From Hormiphora californensis (lineage: Eukaryota; Ctenophora; Tentaculata; Cydippida; Pleurobrachiidae), in assembly GCA_020137815.1 (NCBI GenBank), contig CM035354.1, forward strand, positions 4,606,796 through 4,670,795: a stretch of DNA of 64,000 nucleotides. Direction: 5' to 3'. The notes under the pieces are model-generated. The model saw only the letters and a list, made by a program, of their open reading frames with translations, was not told the origin of the DNA and searched no databases. Shown piece by piece: positions 22,651 to 34,700 of this stretch (position 1 is its first letter; the number at the start of each line of letters is the position of its first letter). A program made the position numbers and the translations under genes.

Positions 22651-23384
22651 TTCAAACGGCTATAATAATAGCCACGCAACCACATGGCTAATTTGAGTAA
22701 ACTAAACGGTATCTGATAGAGAATCGATAGCCCTAACCGATAACCCCGAACCAAACCCTAACCAGACCCTAACGGATAGCCCTAACCCGTCGCGCGCGCT
22801 AAAACTACGAATTGTTAGCAATGAAAGGCACCCAGATTTTAACGTTTTCCCATTTTTTTTTGCCGGTCGCGGGCCGGGCACAGCTGGGTTTTTTTAGCGT
22901 TAGTGTATTTTACGATGTCAAATCACCCGAAAAATGGAACGCGCGAGTTTCTTCACACAAAAGATTGAAAGCGCTGCCGAAATCAATATCTTTCTAAGCC
23001 GCGCATATTTTTTTTATTTTTTACTTCCCCAAACTTTTTGATCCAATTTTCTACTTTCTTCGTCTTTCACGGGCCACGGCTCACCCGTAACGTGTGCTCG
23101 GGAGATACATGACACCAACTAGCTTTGACACTGTTAAAGAGTCATTTAGTGCACATCTAAACAGGCTGAACGATACATTAAATGAATGCGATACTTGAGT
23201 TTTGTGGTTTTTGAAACTATTTTACTGCACTCTGTGCTCAGTCCTATTTAGGAATTTTGTTGGTCGGAACATACTCATGTTTCTAATTATTATAACGAAA
23301 TTCTTCATTTACTAGGATTTACATTTGAAGACAGGAGATAGTGTTTCTGAGTCGGAGAATGTAAAAGTTGGGCGGTTTCAGTGT
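22651..23384. other. LMBR1 upstream region with telomere-like repeats
   Basis: Degenerate CCCTAA-type repeats lie at about 22728-22788 (CCCTAACCGATAACCC and similar). The phrase CACCCAGATTTTAACG at about 22828 recurs inverted at about 49355, upstream of p62, next to similar telomere-like sequence. No coding exon is seen. It probably contains the LMBR1 promoter; an acceptor (TTTACTAG at about 23315) just before the start implies an upstream non-coding exon. Confidence 0.5.
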
Positions 23385-24844
23385 ATGGATGGGACCTCCT
23401 CGCCCAATGTGTTTGAGCTAGAGAGGACTGACGATGGGCAGTTCTACCAAGCCGTCCGACATGCCATCGTGAGTATCTCAGCAGGAGAAACTAGCGTGGT
23501 ACATGCATAAAGAAGTATGCTGGATGACACACATTTTGTAGAACAATTTTCTCTAGCACACCTGCAGTGTTCAATAAATTTACTTGTGTATGACACAGTT
23601 TTTATTTTCAGATGGCGATGCTGGTATCTGTGGTTCTCTACATGGTTTCATATGTGATAGTGTGCCGGATAAAGCGACCCCATGTCACTAATGCCTCTAA
23701 AGAAGGTCCGTTATAATCAAATTGCCAATATTAAATTATCCAAACCGATCCGATAAAGCAATTATGTATGTAATGATCAGCATATATTATATTTTCTAAT
23801 ATACTGTGGTTTTTCAGATGCAACCGAGGCATGCGTATATAGAATAACGTAAGTAGACCTCTCTTATCTTGTACTCCATTTTCCAATTCGCATGCTCGCT
23901 CTTTATGAGAAGTAAACGTGGAATGAAATTAAAAGAGAATATATTCAAATAGAATATTAGGAAGGAATTGTAACTCCATCCGCTAAATAGCCCATGTCTC
24001 TTGTGCCACTGTAGTTCATAGATGTCCCACTGTACTTGTAACGTAATACAATCCAATTGCACTTCTTCTGGAACCTTTTCCCTCACTAGTCTCTTAGTGA
24101 TGCAGCCACCCCTACACTAGCCGCGCGATGTCATCACCAAACCAGTCTCCACTATCCCTAGAATCACAAGAATCATTTGTATGATAACTGATTAAAAAAG
24201 GATTCTTCACTATATAATAACTAATTTCTCCCCCATCAGGATATACCTATGCTCATTTACCCTAAGTGTGAGCTTAGCAGCCAGCCTTCTACTTCCCTCT
24301 TCCATCCTATCTTGCGAGATTGTCAGACACTACCCCAACTCATACTACATTAAATGGATTAATGGGAAATTGATACAAGGTAAGCTGCGTTTTGTGGTCA
24401 CGGATAGACAGATATAGAAACAGATACAGAGAGAGAGAAGGGAATATATTCTTAGCTCTTAGTTCTAAGAAAAGCCTTCTCGTTCTCCTAATTAAACATT
24501 TACAGGCTCTCACAGCCTGTATGCGAACATGTGTTTGCAAACTGCATATAATGTCAACAGCTGCTAGCTGTCTGTATGTCACTATGTCTGTTTGTAAGTT
24601 TGCATGTTTGCTAATTTGTCTGTTTCTGAATTATGTTGTTTATGAATTTGTCCGTCTCGGTGGTAAATATTGTCCTAGTTTGTCTACAATTTAGTCTGTC
24701 AGATGATTCCTAACTATTAGTCTGTCTCCCTGTTAATATGCCAAGGAATTAGTTGAACAATGTTCTGGCTCTACATCCTGCCCGTTAGGGCTGAATGACG
24801 GCTAGTAATTGCTTCGAGAGAAGTTGAGCAATTAACTCATTTTC

Positions 24845-24898
<54 letters not shown>

Positions 24899-24939
24899 AT
24901 CTCTCTCTCTTTATCTCTCTCCTCTCTCTCTCTCTCTCT

Positions 24940-25007
<68 letters not shown>

Positions 25008-25153
25008 GTGCGATGTAGCCATAGTAACGTATACCGCAAGTTATAACTACCTTGGAAAGTGAGTTAAGAACTGGAGATTACTCCATCTCCGTCTCTCTGT
25101 ATTTCTGACTCTACTTTTTCTCCCTCTCTCTCTACCCAACCCTTTATAATCCT

Positions 25154-25221
<68 letters not shown>

Positions 25222-26491
25222 AACCTTTTGACTCGAGCACAGCTGTGTGCTGCTGGCGTGGTTCTCGAAAGACGTAGAAGTTTCAATATTAAAGTAAAAC
25301 CGGAAACCTAAAAAAAGAAAGTAGTTGGAACGTTTGACAGAATGACAAGGGCGGTCAGTAGTTGTATACAATAAAAAAATGCAATCGGGGAGCAGCCCCT
25401 ACTTTGTGTGTGTGTGGGCAGCTTTGCCCTGTATTTCCGGGTTGTATGCTGCAGGCCCTAACTACTACAACACCTACAAGCACCCCCCCTAATTCTACAG
25501 TGTCCTCCCAGTGTCCTGCAGCAGGATGTGTCTGCACACAAGTTTCTCCGTGCGTCACACTTCTATCAGTTTCAAATATCACGAATTCTTTAGGTCCTTC
25601 CAGCCTCTCCCAATAAGGTCTTATTAAATCAAGTATTTGATAAAAATTCTTCCAATGAAATATAAATAGGAAGCGGTGGTTCGATTTCTTTTGAAATTCG
25701 ATGAGACATGCTTGTATTTTGTAAGAAACTAAATGATCATAATAGCGTTGAGTAAAGCCAAATTAGACATGGTTAGTTTAGTTACAATGTCGTAAAAAAG
25801 ATACTCTGTTCCTTTGTAGAAACTCGAGACATTGAGACAAAAAGTACTTGGCGGAATTGAGGGGGTGTTTTGTACATTTTGTGATGACGTGGCCGAGTTA
25901 GCATGTGAAGTAAGTCTGATTAGGTTAGTTTGCAGTGTGAGAGAGAGAGAGGGAGAGAGAAGTGCAGGAACTAGACCAGTCATGTTACTGTCAAATCTAG
26001 TGAGAAAATGGGGAGAGACAGTGAGTTTGTGTGTGAGAGAGAGAGAGAGAGCATGGAAGAGAGAGACAACGAGTGTAAAGCCTGTTTGTTCATATGAACA
26101 TAACAAACAACTAACTACCGTCCTGCTAGAAAAACAATAGAACAGCTGTTGCTACAGATTGGACCATTGCGGTGTTACTTTATTGTAATAATATTGAGCT
26201 TTGAGACTTGAGAGGAAACGAATATTAAATATTATAGTGCATAAAAAATAATATATGTTATAATATTATGAATCCGGCATGCCTCAGAATTATCGTGAGA
26301 ATTTACAGAGTGGTGAATTATAATTTCCCCGATAAATTATCTGTGTACGTGTTACTGACAGAGTCCATAATAACTTTGCGGGTGTGGGGTGCTAAAAAGG
26401 TGGTAGAAAGGGTGAAAATGTTAGGTGTGAGTGATGTGTTGTGTATACAAATGTATAGCAAACATATGTGAGCCGTACACGATAATGTTTA

Positions 26492-26544
<53 letters not shown>

Positions 26545-26567
26545 TGTCTCTCTCTCTCTCTCTGTCG

Positions 26568-26655
<88 letters not shown>

Positions 26656-29600
26656 TTTCTCTCTCTCCGATCGAACATGAATATTTCACTGCCTAAATCC
26701 TGGGATGCCTGTCAAATATCAAGTCATATGATCTGATATCACTGCACATGTCCCAACAATGAGGGTGCTATCTGGAGCCGTGCTGTCCAAAGAGCTGTCC
26801 AAAGAGGGGTCCCGGCCTCCCCAAGTCTGTGATAGGTCCCCTGGTCCCATGTGATTACACCCATCTCCCCCCTGTGTGATAGGCGTACATTGTTTACCCA
26901 CACTCAGTCTAGCTTCATGCGTTATAGTGAGAGAACATGCCTTTTCTCACTTACTCTCATTCTTTTTACATTCCTCTCACTACACTCTGACTGCATCTCT
27001 CTCCAGACTCTTCTCCCTCCACTCTCTTCATTTCTCTCTCCAGACTGCATTTCTCTCTCTCTCTGCAGACTGCATTTCTCTCCAGCCTATCACGATTAGT
27101 TGCTAATTGTTTGTACAGGCAGTGGCAGTAGCGCCTGCTTCGTCGTTTGCTCAAACGCGTGTGAGAAAGAGAAGGAAGAAAAATGAGAAAGAAGGAAAGA
27201 GAGAAAGAATGAGAAGGAAAGTGTTATGAAAGAAGCACAATTAATATCATGACAATTTCCTAGTTTTACCGGGAATCAAACAGACACAGATCAATGTTTG
27301 TATTCCAATTAATTTCACTCTTTGTTTCTTCCCTTTTCACTCATCAACATGACTCTCTTTCATTTTCTCTTGTTTTCATCTCTCCATCTGTTATTACTAC
27401 AGAGTAATTACTCTTTTCTCAATCATCACACACACACTTGAGGTTGAATAAGGCAAGGAGAATATTGAACAAAAGAGTTTTCATATAATGTCTTTATGGA
27501 CTAGGATAATGACAAATTACCATTTTCTTTAATCTGTCTCAAAGGCCAAGTCTTATTCCTACTTATCTCCCTCCCTCCCTCCCTCTCTCCCTCCCTCTCT
27601 CTCTCGTGTCGTGTTCTCATATATGCGGATAAATGTACGGCAAATGCCTCCAGCTGCCGGCAGTACGTGCTTTTAGACCTGCTTTCTCAAACTCAGAAAG
27701 AAACATGGAATACTAGAGTGAGAGAAGGAAGGCATCTCTACAAATTACTTACCCATATAACAGACCGAGTAATAACTGAGTTATGAATGGAGGTGATATT
27801 GCCTGGCAATGTGCCCTAGTTACCCTATCTCTCTCTCCAGAGAAAGGAATGCGTGTTCTAATAGACTACATAGTTATCTTAAGTGATGTTAAGAAAGGAG
27901 AGAGAGGGAGGGGGCACCTTGTGACGTCACGACGCACAATTGCAACACTCTAAACCATTAACACTTTATATAATACAGAGTTTTTATCCCATATTTTACA
28001 ATATCATCCCTTTCAGATTTGTGGAATGGTGTTTTCCTCTGCTCAAACCTATCCCTTTTCCTCCTTCTCCCGTTTTCCTACTTTTTCCTCGAAGCCGAGG
28101 GATTTACCGGCACAAGGGTAGGTTTTTGTGAACATGTTGTAACGCGCCAGGTTTGAGATGTAACGGGGGTCGCGCGCGCTGTGTCCTGTTCGAATGCGCA
28201 CAACACAACATCTTCCCAGCGAGCCTGCGAGATGCACTTCAGCGAAACTGGATGACTCGTCCAGCAAGCATTACACAATTATTACACGAAGAAGAGACTT
28301 CACAACACTATTTCCAGGGTATTGTAGCAAGATTAAAAGAGACGTTTGCAGTCCTGGCTCTCCTCAGTCTGGTAGCAATGGGGTGTTCTATTCTGATTTC
28401 AAGGCTCTTCACAGGCGACTCATCTCCCTTGACCCTCACTGCGATTATCGGGTTCATCTTCTCTGGTAATTGAAAATACATAATTTAGTGCTCCCTCTAA
28501 TTATTGTTTCTTTCTCTAATTATCATGTTAACTAACTCTCCATCCCCCTAGAGCGGTTGATCACCTCCCCCTGGTTCCTATACAGCTACCTCTACTCCCT
28601 AACATCCCTAATTGGGGTAGCAGTCCTACTCGTCTGTACCCCTCTCGGACTTGCCCGAATTTTCAGCGTTATTGGTGCTATAGTCATGAAGCCACAGGTT
28701 AGAGTGTGATACACTTATCACTTACTACTTGCTTGACGTTAAATAATGGGATGTGTAATGACAAATTCCTTGAGTTTTTATCCCAATAACTGATTAATAA
28801 CCAGTTAACTCTGTTTTCAGTTATCAGCAAGTTTGGAAGAGCAGATAGCAATGTTGGATCTGGAGCGAGACCACCTTGAACGAGGGGTCAGGGTTAACGG
28901 GCTGGCAAGTGAGGTGTTACAAGAGATGGAGGTCAGGTTGGGAGAGATAGATGAGCTAGTGAAGGGGTTAGAGGAACGAAAAGCAATGTCCCCATGGAGA
29001 CGTAACACTCTTTACCCCTGCTGCCTCCTTCTCCTCCTCTTTGTAACGGTGAGTTATTGAGTCGCCTGACGCCTGTGTCCGTGCTCCGGTATGAACACGT
29101 GAGCTAGTATTAGATTTAGAGGTCAAAGGCTACCTTCTACTTTCTAGAAGTTTGAAAAATGTCTGAAAAGTGCTTGTGAAGGGTGGGTTGTATGCTACTT
29201 CCTTCTACCCCCACCCGGTACATTTAATTAGGACTGACATGTTGCACAGAGGCTGAATTAATTAGTAATGCCATACGAAAGCAGTATTTATGCGAAGGAC
29301 AATTAACATGTAAATTAATTCTGGGTGCACTAGAAAATTACCACCACTCCTATTTCTGTCTGTCCAGTAGACTCTAATTAATATTTCACCTAACTACAAA
29401 CTAAACCCACACCCATCAGGGTCTCTCTATCGCTATGGTGGCCCTGAACATCCTCAAATTACTGATCGGATATGGACCTGTACCTGGTATAGATGGGAGT
29501 TTTGATAAAGAGTTCCTGGATGCCAAATATGCTTCCTTATTGGGCTCCCTGGGGGCCCTAGTGGAGATATGTCTGGTGGGGTACATTCTCATTGCATCTC

Positions 29601-30416
29601 TTGTTGGATTCTACACTACACAGTACTTTAGGTAAGAATACTATACTTGTAACTATCAATTTGAAAAGAAATGATTACTAATCGTAGCTATAACCGTACC
29701 AAACATCTTATTCCCCGTTCTTTTGTTAGTAGCACCATATATAACCACATATCCCTCCCTCAGATCCCTGATTCCCCGAGTACACAAGACACCAGTTCCC
29801 ACTATCATAGCCAACTGTGCAGTGGTTCTCGTTCTCTCATGTTCCCTTCCTCTTCTCTCAGCTACACTTGGTAAGAGAAACTCTCCCAATCATCTGAAAT
29901 AAGTACTATCTAAAAAGTAAAATATAGGGGAACGTAATTCGTCCGAGAATCTCACTCCTCTCTCTCCCTCTGACTCTGAGTTTCACATCCAAGGTTGATA
30001 TAATTCTCTCCCCTCCTAGGTTTGACAAGGTTTGATCTGTTGGGCCATTATCGGACTATAGAGTGGCCCAAGAACGTCCTGGTACTACTGGTGTATAATG
30101 TTAGCTTTGTCGCTCTCACAGCTCTCTGTCTTGCCAAGAAAGTCACAAGTGCTGTCCTTCGAGAGGTAAGTTGTTCAGTCACTTAGTAGTATCATACAAT
30201 TATCTAAAGGGCGATTGCGATGAGAAATTCGCTGCCTGATCTTCAAATCAAACCTAGAGTTCATATTATTTTAATCCGTGACTTTGACTAACACGTCACC
30301 CATTACAGGTCTACAACCAGCTCCAACCTCCTGCCCCCATTCGGCACAAGTTCTTCCTGCACGCCACGGCCATCTGCAGTTTAATTGGAGTTCTGCGGCA
30401 CCAGAACCATACCTGA
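23385..30416 (+). CDS. LMBR1: LMBR1/LIMR family multi-pass membrane protein
   Basis: A member of the limb-region-1/lipocalin-1-receptor family of polytopic membrane proteins. Twelve exons splice in frame to 514 residues (human LMBR1 490): 23385-23468, 23612-23705, 23818-23848, 24240-24379, 28017-28117, 28318-28465, 28552-28697, 28821-29048, 29420-29631, 29764-29870, 30020-30165, 30309-30416. Recognisable blocks are MDGTSSPNVFELER at the N-terminus, SLFLLLPFSYFFLEAEGFTG, LVCTPLGLARIFSVIGAIV, the coiled-coil stretch LEEQIAMLDLERDHLERGV, ERRK-like EERKAMSPWRRNTLYP, and LTRFDLLGHYRTIEWPKN near the C-terminus. An in-frame ATG at 23325 could add 20 residues, but the 23385 Met aligns with the family start. 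Intron 4 is 3.6 kb and holds most of the locus's microsatellites. LMBR1 and LMBR1L cannot be separated here. Confidence 0.93.
24380..28016. repeat. LMBR1 intron 4 with several long (CT)n tracts
   Basis: CT-rich microsatellites lie at about 24848-25000, 25158-25219 and 26494-26655, with shorter ones near 27570-27606. No exon or element with clear ends was found in the rest. Ser/Leu or Arg/Glu ORFs are products of the repeats. Confidence 0.85.
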
Positions 30417-31768
30417 TATATCCCGTCCCTGTTGGTTACAGCCCGGTTAGTGGTTACCATGGTAACCACCCAATGTTGCAATGGTTACTAGAAGAACTGG
30501 AACAGAGAGACACTTGAACCTGTTAATACAATTTCCCAAAAAAACATTTTCAATACCCAGTTTGTGAAACAGAGACAATCCCCGAAAGAGAGGGAGAAGA
30601 AGTTTTTATCCCCCAATTATTTTATTCATTTAAATTATTTGAGGGGAATAACGATGTTTTGAACGTGAGTTAGTACGGTATATCTCAGCGTCGTTTATTT
30701 CATAAAAATATATTTATAAAAACATGTTTTTCCAGAACTCATGTATACCGATAAATCTACATAGATTCCATGTCGACCCCATGCTGTTCAGAAGGTCAAA
30801 TTCACCCGAGTGTGTACCGAGAGTTTTTTAGTAAAGAAGGCTTTGAAATTTCAGCGTGATCTGTTACCAATGTGATTGTATAATGATATATCCCTGAAAT
30901 CCCTGTGGCAACTTATCCCTCTTTGTTCTCTGTCCAGAACTCCCCGATTTGAACCCTCACCATATACGCTCTGTGTGCCACAGGGGTTTCAAGTTTTCTC
31001 TCTTTACCGAATTCACACCAACTAAATATCTGTGTTTGAATTGTATCGGAATTGGAAAGGCGCTGTCTGGCGCCGCGACCCCATCTGAGCGCCCGCCCAA
31101 TAGGGGTATGGCGCCGCTATACAGGAAAGGCGGTGTAGTTCAACTTCATACAGTACTGCTGCAGGCTCTGGCTGCTATGTATCAGAAGGTGATTTGGCAT
31201 TGTACCATGGCATTTTCTACGTGACACGTGTCAACTTTACTGGCCGGCCAATCAACTTGATTTGATTTCAAGACATGTGCGTGAGGGTGCCATTCGAAGG
31301 GGCAGTTGGAGGACAGTAGTTGTAGTTCAAGTTTGGGTGTAGCGAAGTAAATCTTGGCCCTAGATCAACCCCTGAACCATTTACCGATCAGTCATGATCA
31401 TGACACCGTGCTTGGCTTTTTCCTTTTTATAACTAAATCACACTCACGGATATAATGGGTTGAGGAAAGTGAATATAAAACAGTGACAATGTCACACACA
31501 AACTGCTTTCTTGTACTTCAAAATAACAATGCACATATTTAGTAACCCACAGCAGCAAAACAATGTATCAGGAGCCCTATTATAAATACACACTCACCCC
31601 CTAACTATGGTGACAAAACTCTCTCTGTGTGTGGTTGCCATGGTTACATGCCACGTGCTGACAACAAAGGAGTTGTTCCTAATTGGGTCCTAATCTGAAA
31701 AAAGCTACACAACTGGCAAAACTCTATTAGTGAGTCCTAATATCATTCAATCTGAGTTTATAGAGTCT
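30417..31768. other. Gap between the convergent genes LMBR1 and the ATP8B-type flippase
   Basis: Holds both 3' ends. No exon, RNA gene or transposon ends were recognised. A GC-richer patch near 31040-31130 has several GGCGCC motifs without evident function. Confidence 0.5.
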
Positions 31769-34700
31769 CTAATCAACGTTGACCACCCTACTCGCTTTTC
31801 TTTGTGAGCCCCGGACGGATCCAGATCGAGGTCTCACTAAAGGACCAGCCTGGGATAGTCGGGGTACTACAGCTGGTGGTAGGTCATCTCCATCTACATT
31901 TACTATCTGTGAAGCGTTAAACCTCTTGTCTGTTCGTGGTTTCTGAGAGGGAGATACAGGGTGTTAGGATGTTGGGTGGGTCGGAGATAGACTTGGAGAG
32001 AGTGTTACACACTGTAGTAGCAAAACATAGCTATAGATTGCGAATCTCTTTCACCCCCTCTCTAATAAACCTCTTCTTCGCTCTATCAATTTCTCCTTCT
32101 CTCTAAATATATGGCAGTCACAGATATATAGTACACGCAGCACACAATGACGAAACACGGCGGAAAGTAGAAGAAGAAGCGGTTAAAAACGGTTAAAATG
32201 GCGCCGGCAGCTGGCTAGAGAAGTGTGTATTCAAATGAGAGAAATGATGCAAGTGATTGTAGATTCTACGGTGTAGTACCAGAGTATGACCCATGACAAA
32301 TGCCTTTGAATGAATTATGAATACATTGTTCGCTTGTGAAAACTAGGATACCCCCAGTGCAAAGATTGTGCTAATTTGCGAATTTAGTTAGCAGCAAAAA
32401 ATTAGTAAATAAACACCTAAAAGTAGCAAAAATTCGCTGTACAGCAAAAACTAGACATCGTGGAGTGAAATAGATACGTGCATCGTGTTCAGCGTCGAAA
32501 AATAGGTCGGGGTACGAAATTTGGTATCTCTACCTCATCTCAGTCGCGAAATTCGTATTTTGCTAATGCTGCCTAATCTAGCAGCAGCAGAAGAGGCAGC
32601 AGATGAAGTGTAGCTATGACAACCATGCTGCCATGCCGCGCGCACATATAAGAACGGATTAAATTCGATCCTTGCATCAGCCTCAGTGGTCGAGTGGTTA
32701 AGGCGATTGACCATGAAACCAGAAGCGAGCACCTGTGTGGGTTCAAATCCCGATAAATCTTATTTTTTTAAAACATTTTCATCGTTTATGCAAAATAATT
32801 TAAACATTTTTTCTCTAATGCTGACCTCAAAAACATAGTTGTTAAACACAATTAATGTTATTGAGGTGACCTTCAAAATTTGGTGGGAGCAAATTTTCGA
32901 TAAAATTTTTAGATTCGCAGCATTTTTTAAGATCTTTGCACTGGGAGGATACCGATAATATAACCCTTGTCTATTCGCCTCAAGAACGCCTCATAGGCTT
33001 AAATGGGTCATGGAAAATGGAAATACTGGGGAAGTGAATGCCATCTCGCTTACATGATAGATATTGAACATGAAATGATATGTCTACTTGACTAGCTGCA
33101 GGAGTAAATCTATCTCAACTAGAGAGATTGAATATAGCAGGGGGAGACAGCACATAAAAGAAGTATAGTGAGCGCTGCTGCTGCGTTATGTTCACCAGTG
33201 GATGGTTCCGCACCACAAACGGTGACAGGAGGCTGTCTACAGACTTGTCAGAAGCCCGCCGGATACCCTAAATTAAATAGAGGAATATAGAAGAGAGGAG
33301 GTTCCAATCAATTCATGGGTATTTCATGTGAACACAGGCACAGGCACATACCACAATATGTTCTCACACTCTTTACACACACACTGAAACAGTTCTCTCC
33401 GGGAAGACTCCCAGCACGTGTTTTTGGGTAGCCCCTTACTCAACAAAACACAATCCCAGCTCAGTAATATTGTTACCTGAACGAATGCCTCTCCGTCCTG
33501 GATCATCTTGCCCATACCCGCCGTACCAGCGAAGGCATATCCCCTGGTACTGGTGTGGGCACTTGAAGGCCGGAGATGTCTCTTACTGAGCTGGTTACGG
33601 GTCTCCATCAGATTCGCTCCTGGGTAGAGGGGGATGTTGTTGGAATTTGACGTTTTAATTGTTTTCTTGGGAAGGGGAGTCTCCCAGGATTCAGGTTAAG
33701 GGTACACCTGGCGTTTTTCATCATCGAGTGCCCAACCAAATGACTTCACCAGGGTTTAGGCCATACAAAATGGACCTCAAATATGCAATTTTAGCCCTAA
33801 AGTCGAATTCATATTTTTGCTACAGCCTATTTTCAAAGTGGCGTTTTTTCAATTTTTGTTGAAATTTTTAATCTCAGGACCACTTTTTTTGAGATAGAAA
33901 CATTAAATTATTGGAATTTGAAGAGAATATAAAGGTGAATAAGCCCAAAGAAGGATTTTTGAAATGGAGCTTATTTCTGGCCATGAGAACGGTTTACTTT
34001 TTTGCTTCTTTGACACGCTGGCTGAGAATGTTCCCATGCTTCATTAGAGATGAAAATCTGGAAATAGTTGCTCAAAACGATTATCTATGTGGCCCAAAAA
34101 TTTTGGAACTTTCCCGCCAAAGATGTGGTGTACAGAGCTTTTTTTGTGAAACCTGTCTTTTTGAAAAAGAGGGAAATTCCCTATATCTCAAAAATGGATG
34201 ATCGTGGAGACCTGGGACCAAGCTTAATCGATTCAGAAGGTCCGATTTTGGGGGGGTCTTCTGAGAGACATTTTGCTCCTACTCCAACCGTTTTTGCTGT
34301 AATTGCGAAAAAGGTATCAGCAAGTAAGGGGGAAATCAGCCCGTAGCAGGCTACTGGAATAGAGTTGTTTCCCCTTTTCATAGAATTGGTTTTTTGCAAT
34401 TACAGCAAAATCGGTTGGAGTAGGAGCAAAATGTCTCTCAGAAGACCCCCCCCAAAATCGGACCTTCTAAATCGATTAAGCTTGGTCCCAGGTCTCCACG
34501 ATCATCCGTTTTTGAGATATAGGGAATTTCCCTCTTTTTCAAAAAGACAGGTTTCACAAAAAAAGCTCTGTACACCACATCTTTGGCGGGAAAGTTCCAA
34601 AATTTTTGGGCCACATAGATAATCGTTTTGAGCAACTATTTCTAGATTTTCATCTCTAATGAAGCATGGGAACATTCTCAGCCAGCGTGTCAAAGAAGCA

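Noticed and set aside
32680-32757. Functional tRNA-Ser
   Set aside because: Acceptor and anticodon stems do not pair; kept only as a tRNA-like relic.
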